Origin: JANLSO01 sp031362405
Lineage (GTDB): Bacteria > Actinomycetota > Thermoleophilia > Miltoncostaeales > Miltoncostaeaceae
DNA: 22,936 nt
Assembly: GCA_031362405.1 (NCBI GenBank)
Contig: JANLSO010000174.1
Span: 1 to 22,936, forward strand
Reading direction: 5' to 3'
Of this stretch, positions 1-6,240 are shown in pieces. Positions within the stretch are counted from its first letter, which is position 1, and each line of letters begins with the position of its first letter. The position numbers were made by a program, and so were the translations under genes. Under the pieces are notes generated by a model. That model was not told the DNA's origin and searched no databases. It saw nothing but the letters and a program-made list of their open reading frames with translations.

Positions 1-492
1 CTTGCCGCGGTTTCGACGACCAACCCGGCGATCTGGCAGCTCCCGGATGACAACAACGACAACGAGCCGATCGGTAATTTCCTGCGGCGCACGCGCGATG
101 TCGTCGTTCGTAGCGGCGAGGTTACCCGCGTCTTCGCTACAGGACTCGCCACGGGCGTGAAGGACGGAGCCCGCGATCGAGTTGTCCAGATCGTCGACGA
201 CCCGCTGGGAAGCATCATCGAGATGATTCCGCGTCGGCTTGATCCGGCCGACCAAATCGTCGACGCGCTCGCCCGTGACTACGAGCTGGCGAAGTACCTC
301 TGGGGCCTGCGCGATCTGTCTCCGGAGGAAGCCGCCGACCGTTTGGGGCGCGACACTGGCCAGCACATCGGGTCGGCGGGTGTAGATGCCCTGATCACGC
401 GATCGATTCGCGCGGGTGGTCGGCGGGTCGCCCGGCCCCGGGGTGCGCCGACGACCGGCGAGCGCCCCTCGGGGCCGGGATCACCTCCATGA
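1..492 (+). CDS. 3' end of an unidentified protein (5' end outside window)
   Basis: The frame is open from the first base to a TGA at 490-492, giving the last 163 residues of a protein that starts upstream of the window. I do not recognise a named domain. The visible part has a hydrophilic DNNDNEP stretch, then a Gly/Val-rich section (FATGLATGVKDGARDRVV), then DPLGSIIEM and a helix-rich end with the phrase DLSPEEAADRLGRDTGQ, and finally a basic, Pro/Gly-rich disordered tail. The rhythm of repeated 'G..DG..D..DP' followed by 'DALARDYE' loosely resembles linker or pre-toxin regions of large secreted actinobacterial proteins; this is an impression only. The pilin reading frame begins immediately after it, so the two may be co-transcribed. 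Function unknown. Confidence 0.6.
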   Translation, partial: LAAVSTTNPAIWQLPDDNNDNEPIGNFLRRTRDVVVRSGEVTRVFATGLATGVKDGARDRVVQIVDDPLGSIIEMIPRRLDPADQIVDALARDYELAKYLWGLRDLSPEEAADRLGRDTGQHIGSAGVDALITRSIRAGGRRVARPRGAPTTGERPSGPGSPP

Positions 493-589
493 CGTTCTTG
501 TCACCTCTTGGCGCGTCCGTCGCCACGTTTTGGCGTGGAGTCGTGCGTGGGGCCACCGCGAGCATCGGTCGACGTATTCGAGCCACCAC

Positions 590-595
590 AAGGAG
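590..595 (+). promoter_or_regulatory. Ribosome binding site that fixes the pilin start
   Basis: AAGGAG lies 7 nt before the ATG at 603. It favours that start over the in-frame ATG at 489, which overlaps the upstream stop codon, has no comparable site, and would add 38 residues rich in Arg that do not look like a prepilin leader. Confidence 0.75.
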
Positions 596-602
596 ACAGA
601 TC

Positions 603-839
603 ATGGGTTATCAAATCGCGGCGTGGATGCACGCCTTTGTTCTCGACCGCCGTGACCGGTTCGAGCGGTCGTCCGAACGGGGTCAGGGCACGGTGGAATA
701 CGTTGGCGTCGTGGTGATGGTCACCCTTTTGATCGGCGCGCTCGCAACGGCGGCGAAGACGGGGTGGAGCGGCGACATCGGTGATGCCCTCAAAGGCACT
801 CTCGAAAAGGCTGTCAAGAAGGCGAGCGGAGGCCTGTAG
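603..839 (+). CDS. Flp-like type IVb pilin (prepilin)
   Basis: The 78-residue product has a charged leader (residues 1-27) ending in RSSERG, then QGTVEYVGVVVMVTLLIGAL, a single hydrophobic helix, and a short polar tail rich in Lys, Gly and Ala. This is the layout of class III (prepilin-peptidase) signals: cleavage is expected between Gly27 and Gln28, which puts Glu at +5 and Tyr at +6 of the mature protein, the pair typical of Flp pilins. The mature subunit would be only about 51 residues. Flp pilins are cleaved by TadV/CpaA-type peptidases and assembled by Tad machinery into adhesive surface fibres; no tad/cpa assembly gene is visible here, although it may lie upstream of the window. It could instead be a pseudopilin or a DUF4244-like small protein. 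It is preceded by a strong ribosome binding site and followed 19 nt later by a hairpin. Confidence 0.75.
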   Translation: MGYQIAAWMHAFVLDRRDRFERSSERGQGTVEYVGVVVMVTLLIGALATAAKTGWSGDIGDALKGTLEKAVKKASGGL

Positions 840-858
840 GCGCCACGGGCTTCGTGGG

Positions 859-891
859 GCACGCCCCGCTCGATCATCGGGCGGGGCGTGC
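859..891 (+). terminator. Hairpin after the pilin gene
   Basis: A perfect 11-bp inverted repeat, GCACGCCCCGC (859-869) and GCGGGGCGTGC (881-891), is separated by an 11-nt loop. It starts 19 nt after the pilin stop. There is no T-run after it, so it would be a T-less terminator or an mRNA 3' stabiliser. It also ends only 11 nt before the next ATG, so it could influence that gene's translation. Confidence 0.5.
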
Positions 892-902
892 AGAATGTCG
901 TC

Positions 903-1400
903 ATGGCGCCGCATGGAATGACGATCGAGCCGGAACCGTCGGCGGCGCTCGGGAAAACCGATCCGACCCGGCGCTGGGTGATGCGCTTTCCCGATGGCGC
1001 GCGGCGCTTCGCGGGCGCGACACGCGTCGAGGCCGAACGGGCTCGGGCAACGCTCGAAGCCCGTGCGGCCCCAGATCTCGATCGGGCGCTGGTGCGCGTC
1101 GAGCTGGGGGTGGTGTTGAGCGACGGGGCCGGCCCATATCTCGTTGGCGCGAATGGTGGGTTGGTGCTCGTGGTCGGCTCTCACGACGCCTCATCAGACG
1201 TCTGCGTCGCGATCGGCGAAGCCTCACCCCACCACGACATCGGCCTCGTGGTGCCGCGGGGATCGGGCGTATGGATCTGGCGGGTGATGGCGGCGATCGC
1301 ACCTGCGCAGCGTGTTGCCGCCCTCGATCAGCTCGCCGAGTGTCGCGACCTGCCTGCGGCTGAGGCCTGGCAGACCCAGTGGCGAGACCTGGCCGGGTAA
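903..1400 (+). CDS. Hypothetical protein, 165 aa
   Basis: The frame encodes a soluble acidic protein with mixed alpha/beta character. I do not recognise a family. It opens with a polar, Pro-rich stretch, then 'RRWVMRFPDGARRFAGATRVEAERARATLEARAA', a strand-helix start, and a central hydrophobic section (GANGGLVLVVGSHDASSDVCVAIGE trimmed here to its sense). There is no signal peptide or membrane segment. I chose ATG 903 because the in-frame GTG at 888 lies inside the right arm of the hairpin at 859-891. There is no Shine-Dalgarno sequence between the hairpin and the ATG, so translation may be leaderless or coupled; ATG 918 is a further candidate. Its orientation and tight spacing with the next small gene suggest co-transcription. 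Confidence 0.6.
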   Translation: MAPHGMTIEPEPSAALGKTDPTRRWVMRFPDGARRFAGATRVEAERARATLEARAAPDLDRALVRVELGVVLSDGAGPYLVGANGGLVLVVGSHDASSDVCVAIGEASPHHDIGLVVPRGSGVWIWRVMAAIAPAQRVAALDQLAECRDLPAAEAWQTQWRDLAG

Positions 1401-1421
1401 CCTTCCGCCCGAGGCCATGAC

Positions 1422-1718
1422 GTGAGCGATTACCAAGTTCGGTTCAGCGCGATGGCGTCGGACCCACTTCCCGACGACGCATCCGACCTGCTGCGCGCGG
1501 CCATGGAAGCAATGCCCGGGCCCGATGCCATCCACGGAGCCACTCACGATCAGGAATCGCGCATCGTGACCGGGGAATTTCGACTCGAGGTGCGCCACGG
1601 GATGGCCGAGGCCGCCCGCGACGGTAGCCGGCTCGCCAAGCAGGCTCTCAGAAACTCGGGGCTGCCCGATGCAAAGCTCGTCGAGCTGCTGATCGCATTC
1701 CGGCCGAGCGCCGAATGA
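1422..1718 (+). CDS. Hypothetical protein, 98 aa
   Basis: A small acidic protein starting at GTG 1422, 21 nt after the previous stop. It begins with a likely beta-strand (DYQVRFSAMA), has a helix (DDASDLLRAAMEAM), a second strand (RIVTGEFRLEV) and a long C-terminal helix (MAEAARDGSRLAKQALRNSG) ending in LVELLIAF. This strand-helix-strand-helix order would suit a small ferredoxin-like fold, which is inference. There is no signal, membrane segment or recognisable motif. Base composition and codon third positions match the neighbours. I cannot assign a function; linkage with the upstream 165-aa protein suggests they are transcribed together. Confidence 0.55.
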   Translation: MSDYQVRFSAMASDPLPDDASDLLRAAMEAMPGPDAIHGATHDQESRIVTGEFRLEVRHGMAEAARDGSRLAKQALRNSGLPDAKLVELLIAFRPSAE

Positions 1719-1800
1719 CACCACCGCGTGCGTTTGGCCAGCGCCCGCCGGTGGTCTTACATACCCGGGTGTGGATCGAACAAGACCAGATGGTGACCAC

Positions 1801-2805
1801 ATGACCGACGAGCCAACGACGCCGCGCGCGCCCGCCGGGCAGGTGGGCGGCAGCGCCCTTCCGGGGGGCGTGATGATGCGCACCTCATCCCGCGTCGGGG
1901 TGGCGGTGCGTGAGGAGGAAACCGGCCGCGTTGTGACCGAGGGCTTCGATCTGGAGCCGCTGAAGGGTCGCTGGACGCGGATTCCCGGTGCTCGCGGCAT
2001 CATCGCCATGCGCATGGCGATCTCGACCGGCCAGCAGGCCATGAGCATTAGCGATCGTCTGCGGTGGGGCGCGGTCGACGAGGCCGCCGAGGATGATGGT
2101 GACCCACCGTCACCGATCGTCCAGAAAACCATGATCGTGCTCGGGGCGATCATCGGCGCGGGTCTGCAGATCGCGGCGTTCCGCGTCGCCCCGATCGTGA
2201 TTGCCAAGGAAGCGGGGCTCGAGGGCTCGGCGTTCATCGTCGCCGACGCGCTGATCCGGCTGACCCTGCTGCTGTCGACGCTGCTCATCGTCAGCATGTT
2301 CAAACCGTTCCGTCGGATTCTCTCGTACCACGGCGCGGAGCATCAGGCGATCGCCGCCCACGAGGCGGGCTTCCCGATGACGGCGGCGGCCGCCGCCGGC
2401 TTCAGTCGGTTTCACCCCCGCTGCGGAACGTCGTTCCTGGTCGTCTCGGCGCTGGTGTCGATTGGCGTCTACGGGGCGGTGTTGGCGTTCACGGGCGTCT
2501 TCACCTACCCGGCCCTGATCGCCACCCGTCTGATCGGCGCGCCGATCGTCACGGCGATCACTTTCGAGCTGCAGCGTCGGGCAGCAATGCTCTACGGCGG
2601 AAAATGGAGCTTTCTGTCGTGGCCCGGCATGGCGGCCCAGCGTTTGACCACCCGGCCTCCCGGCCCGGCCGAGCTGGAGGTTGCGGTGGCCGCCCTGGGC
2701 GAGGCCTTGGGTGAGCGGACGGGACATCCATTGCCCGAGGAGGCGGCCTCACCCCGATCGGCTCTGCCGATCGCCCCGGTCGTCGACCCTCGCGTGTCCT
2801 ACTAA
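1801..2805 (+). CDS. DUF1385 (YqhQ-like) membrane protein
   Basis: This 334-residue protein carries the two signatures of the DUF1385/YqhQ family: an N-terminal GGVMMR followed by 'AVR' strands and 'ARGIIAMRMAISTGQQAM' (residues about 22-82), and a second block, LSYHGAEHQAIAAHEAG, then FHPRCGTSF (about 174-212). The conserved His, Glu and Cys suggest a metal or redox site, but the biochemical role of the family is not established. Hydrophobic segments at about 110-135, 145-167, 210-232 and 235-260 predict an integral membrane protein with the HGAEH motif near a membrane face. The C-terminal 50 residues are Pro/Ala-rich and probably disordered. I prefer ATG 1801; an in-frame GTG at 1771 would add ten polar residues. 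Family genes often sit near prfA/prmC in Firmicutes and some actinobacteria, but not here. Confidence 0.88.
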   Translation: MTDEPTTPRAPAGQVGGSALPGGVMMRTSSRVGVAVREEETGRVVTEGFDLEPLKGRWTRIPGARGIIAMRMAISTGQQAMSISDRLRWGAVDEAAEDDGDPPSPIVQKTMIVLGAIIGAGLQIAAFRVAPIVIAKEAGLEGSAFIVADALIRLTLLLSTLLIVSMFKPFRRILSYHGAEHQAIAAHEAGFPMTAAAAAGFSRFHPRCGTSFLVVSALVSIGVYGAVLAFTGVFTYPALIATRLIGAPIVTAITFELQRRAAMLYGGKWSFLSWPGMAAQRLTTRPPGPAELEVAVAALGEALGERTGHPLPEEAASPRSALPIAPVVDPRVSY

Positions 2806-2832
2806 CCCCGGATCGCGGCCATTCCCGATTGG

Positions 2833-3618
2833 GTGAACGACTACCTGTGGGTGCCCATCCTCGTCGTTGGCGGGGCGGCGGCCCTTCTGGGCGCGCGCTG
2901 GCTCATCAGCCGTTTCGAGCGGCGGCTGCGCGTCGGGGCGACGCACGACAGCCTGACACTGAAGCGTTCGCGGACCCTCGCCACCGTGCTGCGGGCCACG
3001 GCGACGGTGGTCATCCTTGTGGTCCTCGCGTTGATGGCGTTGGAACAGGGCGGTGTCAGCGTCGGCCCGCTGCTGGCCGCGGCCGGGATCGGCGGAGTCG
3101 CCCTGGGCTTCGGAGCTCAGCAGATCGTGCGCGACATCATCGGCGGCTTTTGCATCCTGCTCGAGAACCAGTTCGACATTGGTGACGAGGTCGTCGTGGC
3201 CGGGGTCGAGGGCACGGTCGAGTCGATTAGCCTGCGTACGACGGTCGTGCGCAGCGTCGATGGCGCCCGCCACGTCATCTCCAACGGCCTCATCCAGGCC
3301 AGCAGTAACCAGACCCGTGCCTACTCGCGCTACGTCTTCGTGCTGCCGTTGCCCTACGACGCCGATGTCGACCAGGCGGTCGAGGTCGCGCGCGAGACGA
3401 CCGAGGCCATGCGCGCCGACTCCGCGTGGGCGCCCGCCATCACCGGGCCTTTGGTCGTACTCGGGGTTGATGCCTTCGGTGAGAACAGCGTTGACGTGAA
3501 GCTCTACATCGAGACGCTGCCGGGGCGGCACTCCGATGCCGGCCGTGAGCTGCGTAAACGTCTGAAAGCGGCGCTCGATGTGGCCGGTATTCCGCTGCCG
3601 TTTCCCGTGAACCGCTGA
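2833..3618 (+). CDS. Small-conductance mechanosensitive channel (MscS family)
   Basis: The 261-residue protein has the minimal MscS plan. It has three membrane helices (about 5-25, 50-72, 78-105), the third being the Gly/Ala-rich pore helix (LLAAAGIGGVALGFGAQQIV). Next come the beta domain with NQFDIGDEVVVAGVEGTVESISLRTTVVR (given here for its residues about 112-140; key features are FDIGD and GTVE-I-LR-T) and a C-terminal alpha/beta domain ending in LPFPVNR. Family members open under membrane tension and release solutes during hypo-osmotic shock; at 261 residues it is close to the E. coli MscS length of 286. It starts with GTG 2833, 27 nt after the DUF1385 stop, so the two may be in one transcript. 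No ion-selectivity claim can be made. Confidence 0.9.
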   Translation: MNDYLWVPILVVGGAAALLGARWLISRFERRLRVGATHDSLTLKRSRTLATVLRATATVVILVVLALMALEQGGVSVGPLLAAAGIGGVALGFGAQQIVRDIIGGFCILLENQFDIGDEVVVAGVEGTVESISLRTTVVRSVDGARHVISNGLIQASSNQTRAYSRYVFVLPLPYDADVDQAVEVARETTEAMRADSAWAPAITGPLVVLGVDAFGENSVDVKLYIETLPGRHSDAGRELRKRLKAALDVAGIPLPFPVNR

Positions 3619-3691
3619 GTGAAAGTCGGCAGTCGCTGGACCGCCATCGGTTGGCGGGGGTATCGTGCCAATGCATATCCCTTAACGCGTC

Positions 3692-3697
3692 GAGGAA
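3692..3697 (+). promoter_or_regulatory. Ribosome binding site that fixes the binding-protein start
   Basis: GAGGAA lies 5 nt before GTG 3703. It supports that start over the far upstream in-frame GTG at 3619, which abuts the MscS stop and would bury the lipoprotein signal 28 residues inside the protein. Confidence 0.6.
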
Positions 3698-3702
3698 TCC
3701 CC

Positions 3703-4584
3703 GTGAAAGGCATGTGCATGCGTAGAACGCTCCTGATGGCCGTGATGGCCATGGCGGCGCTCGCGATGGTCGCGTCCGGCTGTGGCAGCGATAGCGCCAA
3801 GACCGACTCCGCCACGCCCACCTCCGGGGGCTCCGCGCCCGCCGCCGACCTCGGACTGAAGACTCCCGGGAAACTGCTCGTTGGGTCCGACATCCCGTAC
3901 GCGCCTTTTGAGTTCACCAAGGCGGGCTCTACCGAGGCAGTCGGTTTCGATGTGGACCTCGTCACGGCAATTGCGAAGACTCAGGGCATCACCGACATCG
4001 AGTTCAAGAAAACCGGTTTCGACACGATCTTCATCGCGCTCAAGCAGAAGCGCTTCGACATGGTGGCGTCCTCGGTGACGATCACGCCCGAACGCGCAAA
4101 GGTGATCGATTTCGGCGCCCCGTACTTCGCCGCGAACCAGTCGATCATGGTGGCCAAAGGCAAAAGCGCTGATCTCGAGGCACTGGCCGGCAAGAACCTG
4201 ACCAAGGCTGAGGCACTCGTCGCGCTCAAGGGTCTGAAGCTCGGCGTTCAGCGCGGCACGACCGGAGCGGAACTCGCCAAGTCGGTCGAGGGTGCCGAGG
4301 TTTCTCAATACGGGATCGTCGACGAGGCCTTCAACGCTCTTGCCGCCGGTCGCGTCGATGCTGTTGTGAACGACTTCCCGGTGTCCGGGTACGCCACCAA
4401 GAGTAAGCCGCAGCTCGCCGTCGTCGCGCAGATCACCACCGACGAGAACCTCGGACTGGCCTTCCCGAAGACCAACACCGCACTTCGCGACGCGATGGAT
4501 GCCGGCCTCGTAAAGATCAAGGCCGACGGCTCCTACGCCAAGATCTACGAGCAGTGGTTCGGCACCACGCCGCCCGCGGAGTGA
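3703..4584 (+). CDS. Polar amino acid ABC transporter, substrate-binding lipoprotein
   Basis: The 293-residue product starts with a lipoprotein signal: MRR, a hydrophobic stretch, then VASGC with the acylated Cys at about residue 27, followed by a Ser/Thr/Pro-rich tether. The rest is a SBP_bac_3 (GlnH/HisJ-like) fold: KLLVGSDIPYAPFEF, VGFDVDLVTAIAK, GFDTIFIALKQKRFDMV, SVTITPERAKVIDF, GVQRGTTGAELA, a domain crossover near VNDFP, and a closing SYAKIYEQWFG. The Arg in TPER and the Asp in VNDFP are the residues that usually clamp the amino acid's carboxylate and amino group. It would capture an amino acid outside the membrane for the permease and ATPase that follow. The exact substrate cannot be read from sequence. 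An insertion, KNLTKAEALVA, precedes the usual 'LKG.K.GVQ' turn. Confidence 0.9.
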   Translation: MKGMCMRRTLLMAVMAMAALAMVASGCGSDSAKTDSATPTSGGSAPAADLGLKTPGKLLVGSDIPYAPFEFTKAGSTEAVGFDVDLVTAIAKTQGITDIEFKKTGFDTIFIALKQKRFDMVASSVTITPERAKVIDFGAPYFAANQSIMVAKGKSADLEALAGKNLTKAEALVALKGLKLGVQRGTTGAELAKSVEGAEVSQYGIVDEAFNALAAGRVDAVVNDFPVSGYATKSKPQLAVVAQITTDENLGLAFPKTNTALRDAMDAGLVKIKADGSYAKIYEQWFGTTPPAE

Positions 4585-4622
4585 TGCGGAAAAGCTGAGA
4601 ACGGGAACCCGGTAGGGCCGCC

Positions 4623-5363
4623 ATGGACGTCCTTCGCGACCAGTACTTCAACTGGGACATCACGCGGCCCTACCTCGGGGACCTTCTGCGCGGCTTTTGG
4701 ATCACCATTCAGATCACGTTCCTCGCCCAGATCATGGCGATGTCGCTCGGTCTCGCCATCGCGTTGATGCGCCGCTTTCGTGTTCGCAGCACGACACGGC
4801 CGGCTCGGTTCGGTGCCGGTGTCGTGAGGTGGGTCGCGATCGCGTATACGGACGTCTTTCGCGGGCTGCCGTCGCTTCTTGTGATCGTTCTCTTCTACGG
4901 CAGCTTTCCGTACCTGCCGGTGCCGATTCTCCCCGGGCTGACCGGTTTCCAGATCGCGTTTGTCGCGCTGGGGGTCGTCTACGCGGCGTACTTGGCCGAG
5001 GTCTACCGAGCGGGAATCGAGTCGATCGAACGCGGACAGATCGAGGCGGCCCGCAGCCTCGGAATGAGCGCGTTTGCCAGCACGCGGTACGTCGTGCTTC
5101 CGCAGGCGATCCGGCGCGTACTGCCGCCCCTGATGAACGACTTCATTGCCCTCAGTAAGGATGTCGCGCTGGCGGGCGTGATCGCGGTACCGGAGGTCGT
5201 CCTCGTGGCCAAGGACGCCCAGTCTGTTCAGTTCAATTCGTCTTTTCTGATCGCGGCGGGCATTTTCTACCTCATCTTCACCCTGCCGGCGATTCGTCTT
5301 TTCGACCGCTATGTCGACCGCGAGCGACGTCGCGTCGGAGGTGGGGAGGTGGTGATCCCGTGA
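4623..5363 (+). CDS. Polar amino acid ABC transporter, permease
   Basis: This 246-residue HisM/GlnP-type permease begins 38 nt after the binding-protein stop. The family N-terminus is clear (YLGDLLRGFWITIQITFLAQ), followed by about five membrane helices. The EAA loop reads IERGQIEAARSLGMSAFAS and then VVLPQAIRRVLPPLMNDFI, the segment that docks on the ATPase. The phrase FRGLPSLLVIVLFYGSFP is also typical, with RG.P at the start of the third helix. It should form a homodimeric channel, because only one permease gene is present. The gene ends in GTGA, where the ATPase start codon overlaps its stop, so both proteins are likely made in step. Confidence 0.92.
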   Translation: MDVLRDQYFNWDITRPYLGDLLRGFWITIQITFLAQIMAMSLGLAIALMRRFRVRSTTRPARFGAGVVRWVAIAYTDVFRGLPSLLVIVLFYGSFPYLPVPILPGLTGFQIAFVALGVVYAAYLAEVYRAGIESIERGQIEAARSLGMSAFASTRYVVLPQAIRRVLPPLMNDFIALSKDVALAGVIAVPEVVLVAKDAQSVQFNSSFLIAAGIFYLIFTLPAIRLFDRYVDRERRRVGGGEVVIP

Positions 5364-6094
5364 GCGCCGGAGAGGTCCGCGTCGAGGGGTTGCACAAGTC
5401 GTTCGGGGACCACGAAGTTCTCTGCGGGATCGACCTGCACGTGGCGCCCGGTGAAGTGGTGTGTGTGATCGGCCCCTCGGGATCGGGCAAGTCGACGCTA
5501 CTGCGATGCATCAACCTGCTGGAGGTGCCGACCGAAGGCAAGGTTTTTATCTGCGGTGATGAGATCACCGCCGCGAAAGCCGCGACCAACGCCCTGCGCG
5601 CCAAAGCGGGGATGGTCTTCCAGAGCTTCAACCTTTTTCCGCACAAGACGGTGATCGAGAACATCGCGCTCGCCCCGCGCCAGGTGGGCCACATCTCCAA
5701 AGCCGAGGCGCGCGACCGGGCCATGGCGCTCTTGACGCGCGTAGGGCTGGCCGAGAAGGCCGACGCGCACCCAACGCGCCTTTCCGGCGGTCAGCAGCAG
5801 CGCGTGGCGATCGCCCGTGCGCTCGCGATGGAACCCGAGGTGATGCTCTTTGACGAGGCGACCAGCGCTCTCGACCCCGAGCTCGTGTGCGAGGTGCTCG
5901 ACGTCATGACCGAGCTCGCCGAGGGCGGCATGACAATGATCGTCGTGACCCACGAGATGGGCTTTGCCCGGGAGGTCGGCAAGCGCTTGGTCTTTATGGA
6001 CGGCGGGAAGATCGTCGAGACGGGCGACCCAACGCAGATCCTCGCGAACCCTGCCCACGAGCGCACCAAACAGTTCCTTGCCCGCGTTCTCTAG
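5360..6094 (+). CDS. Polar amino acid ABC transporter, ATP-binding protein (GlnQ-like)
   Basis: A 244-residue ATPase with every ABC motif: Walker A GPSGSGKST (residues 38-46), the Q-loop in VFQSFNLFPH, the signature LSGGQQQR, Walker B VMLFDEATSALDPE and the H-loop in VVTHEMGFA. Length and the 'QSFNLFPH.TV.EN' phrase are those of the PAAT (GlnQ/HisP/ArtP) group. It powers the importer encoded by the two genes before it. It starts with GTG overlapping the permease stop by four bases. It is the last gene of the operon; the hairpin at 6122-6137 would end the transcript. No regulatory C-terminal domain is present. Confidence 0.93.
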   Translation: MSAGEVRVEGLHKSFGDHEVLCGIDLHVAPGEVVCVIGPSGSGKSTLLRCINLLEVPTEGKVFICGDEITAAKAATNALRAKAGMVFQSFNLFPHKTVIENIALAPRQVGHISKAEARDRAMALLTRVGLAEKADAHPTRLSGGQQQRVAIARALAMEPEVMLFDEATSALDPELVCEVLDVMTELAEGGMTMIVVTHEMGFAREVGKRLVFMDGGKIVETGDPTQILANPAHERTKQFLARVL

Positions 6095-6121
6095 GGCTTC
6101 TCCACGGTGAGCCGCACGCCA

Positions 6122-6137
6122 GCCTGCCTCGGCAGGC
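6122..6137 (+). terminator. Short GC hairpin after the amino acid importer operon
   Basis: GCCTGC and GCAGGC form a six-base stem around the tetraloop CTCG, 27 nt after the ATPase stop. There is no T-run. Together with the inverted repeats at 6157-6171 and 6183-6217 it occupies the junction between two converging genes, where transcripts from both sides must end. Confidence 0.4.
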
Positions 6138-6156
6138 CGCGCGCAGCTCAACCACC

Positions 6157-6171
6157 CGGCACCTTGTGCCG
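6157..6171. repeat. Small inverted repeat in convergent junction
   Basis: CGGCAC, a 3-nt loop CTT, and GTGCCG make a perfect six-base stem. It uses the same GGCAC/GTGCC letters as the core of the larger palindrome 12 nt downstream but in the opposite order. It may be a second terminator hairpin or a degraded copy of that element. Confidence 0.35.
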
Positions 6172-6182
6172 CCAGATCACGA

Positions 6183-6217
6183 TGTCAACAACCGGTGCCG
6201 GGCACCAGATGTTGACA
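6183..6217. repeat. Palindromic element with GGTGCC-G-GGCACC core
   Basis: Outer arms TGTCAACA (6183-6190) and TGTTGACA (6210-6217) are perfect reverse complements. They enclose a second perfect inverted repeat, GGTGCC (6194-6199) and GGCACC (6201-6206), centred on G6200. Three bases on each side between arms and core are mostly unpaired. The same core recurs in the palindrome at 11378-11420 with completely different arms. It sits between converging genes, so a terminator or REP-like role is more likely than an operator. Confidence 0.65.
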
Positions 6218-6240
6218 AGTCGGCTCGGGCGACGTCGACC

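Noticed and set aside
501..1184. Minus-strand frame of 227 codons opposite the pilin
   Set aside because: No domain similarity; the plus strand has a ribosome binding site and a pilin signature.
1224..2303. Long minus-strand open frame opposite the hypothetical and DUF1385 genes
   Set aside because: It is the antisense shadow of well-supported plus-strand genes in GC-rich DNA, and its product has no recognisable domain.
6183..6217. TGTCAACA/TGTTGACA arms as a transcription factor operator
   Set aside because: The site lies between two converging gene ends, where no promoter is expected.
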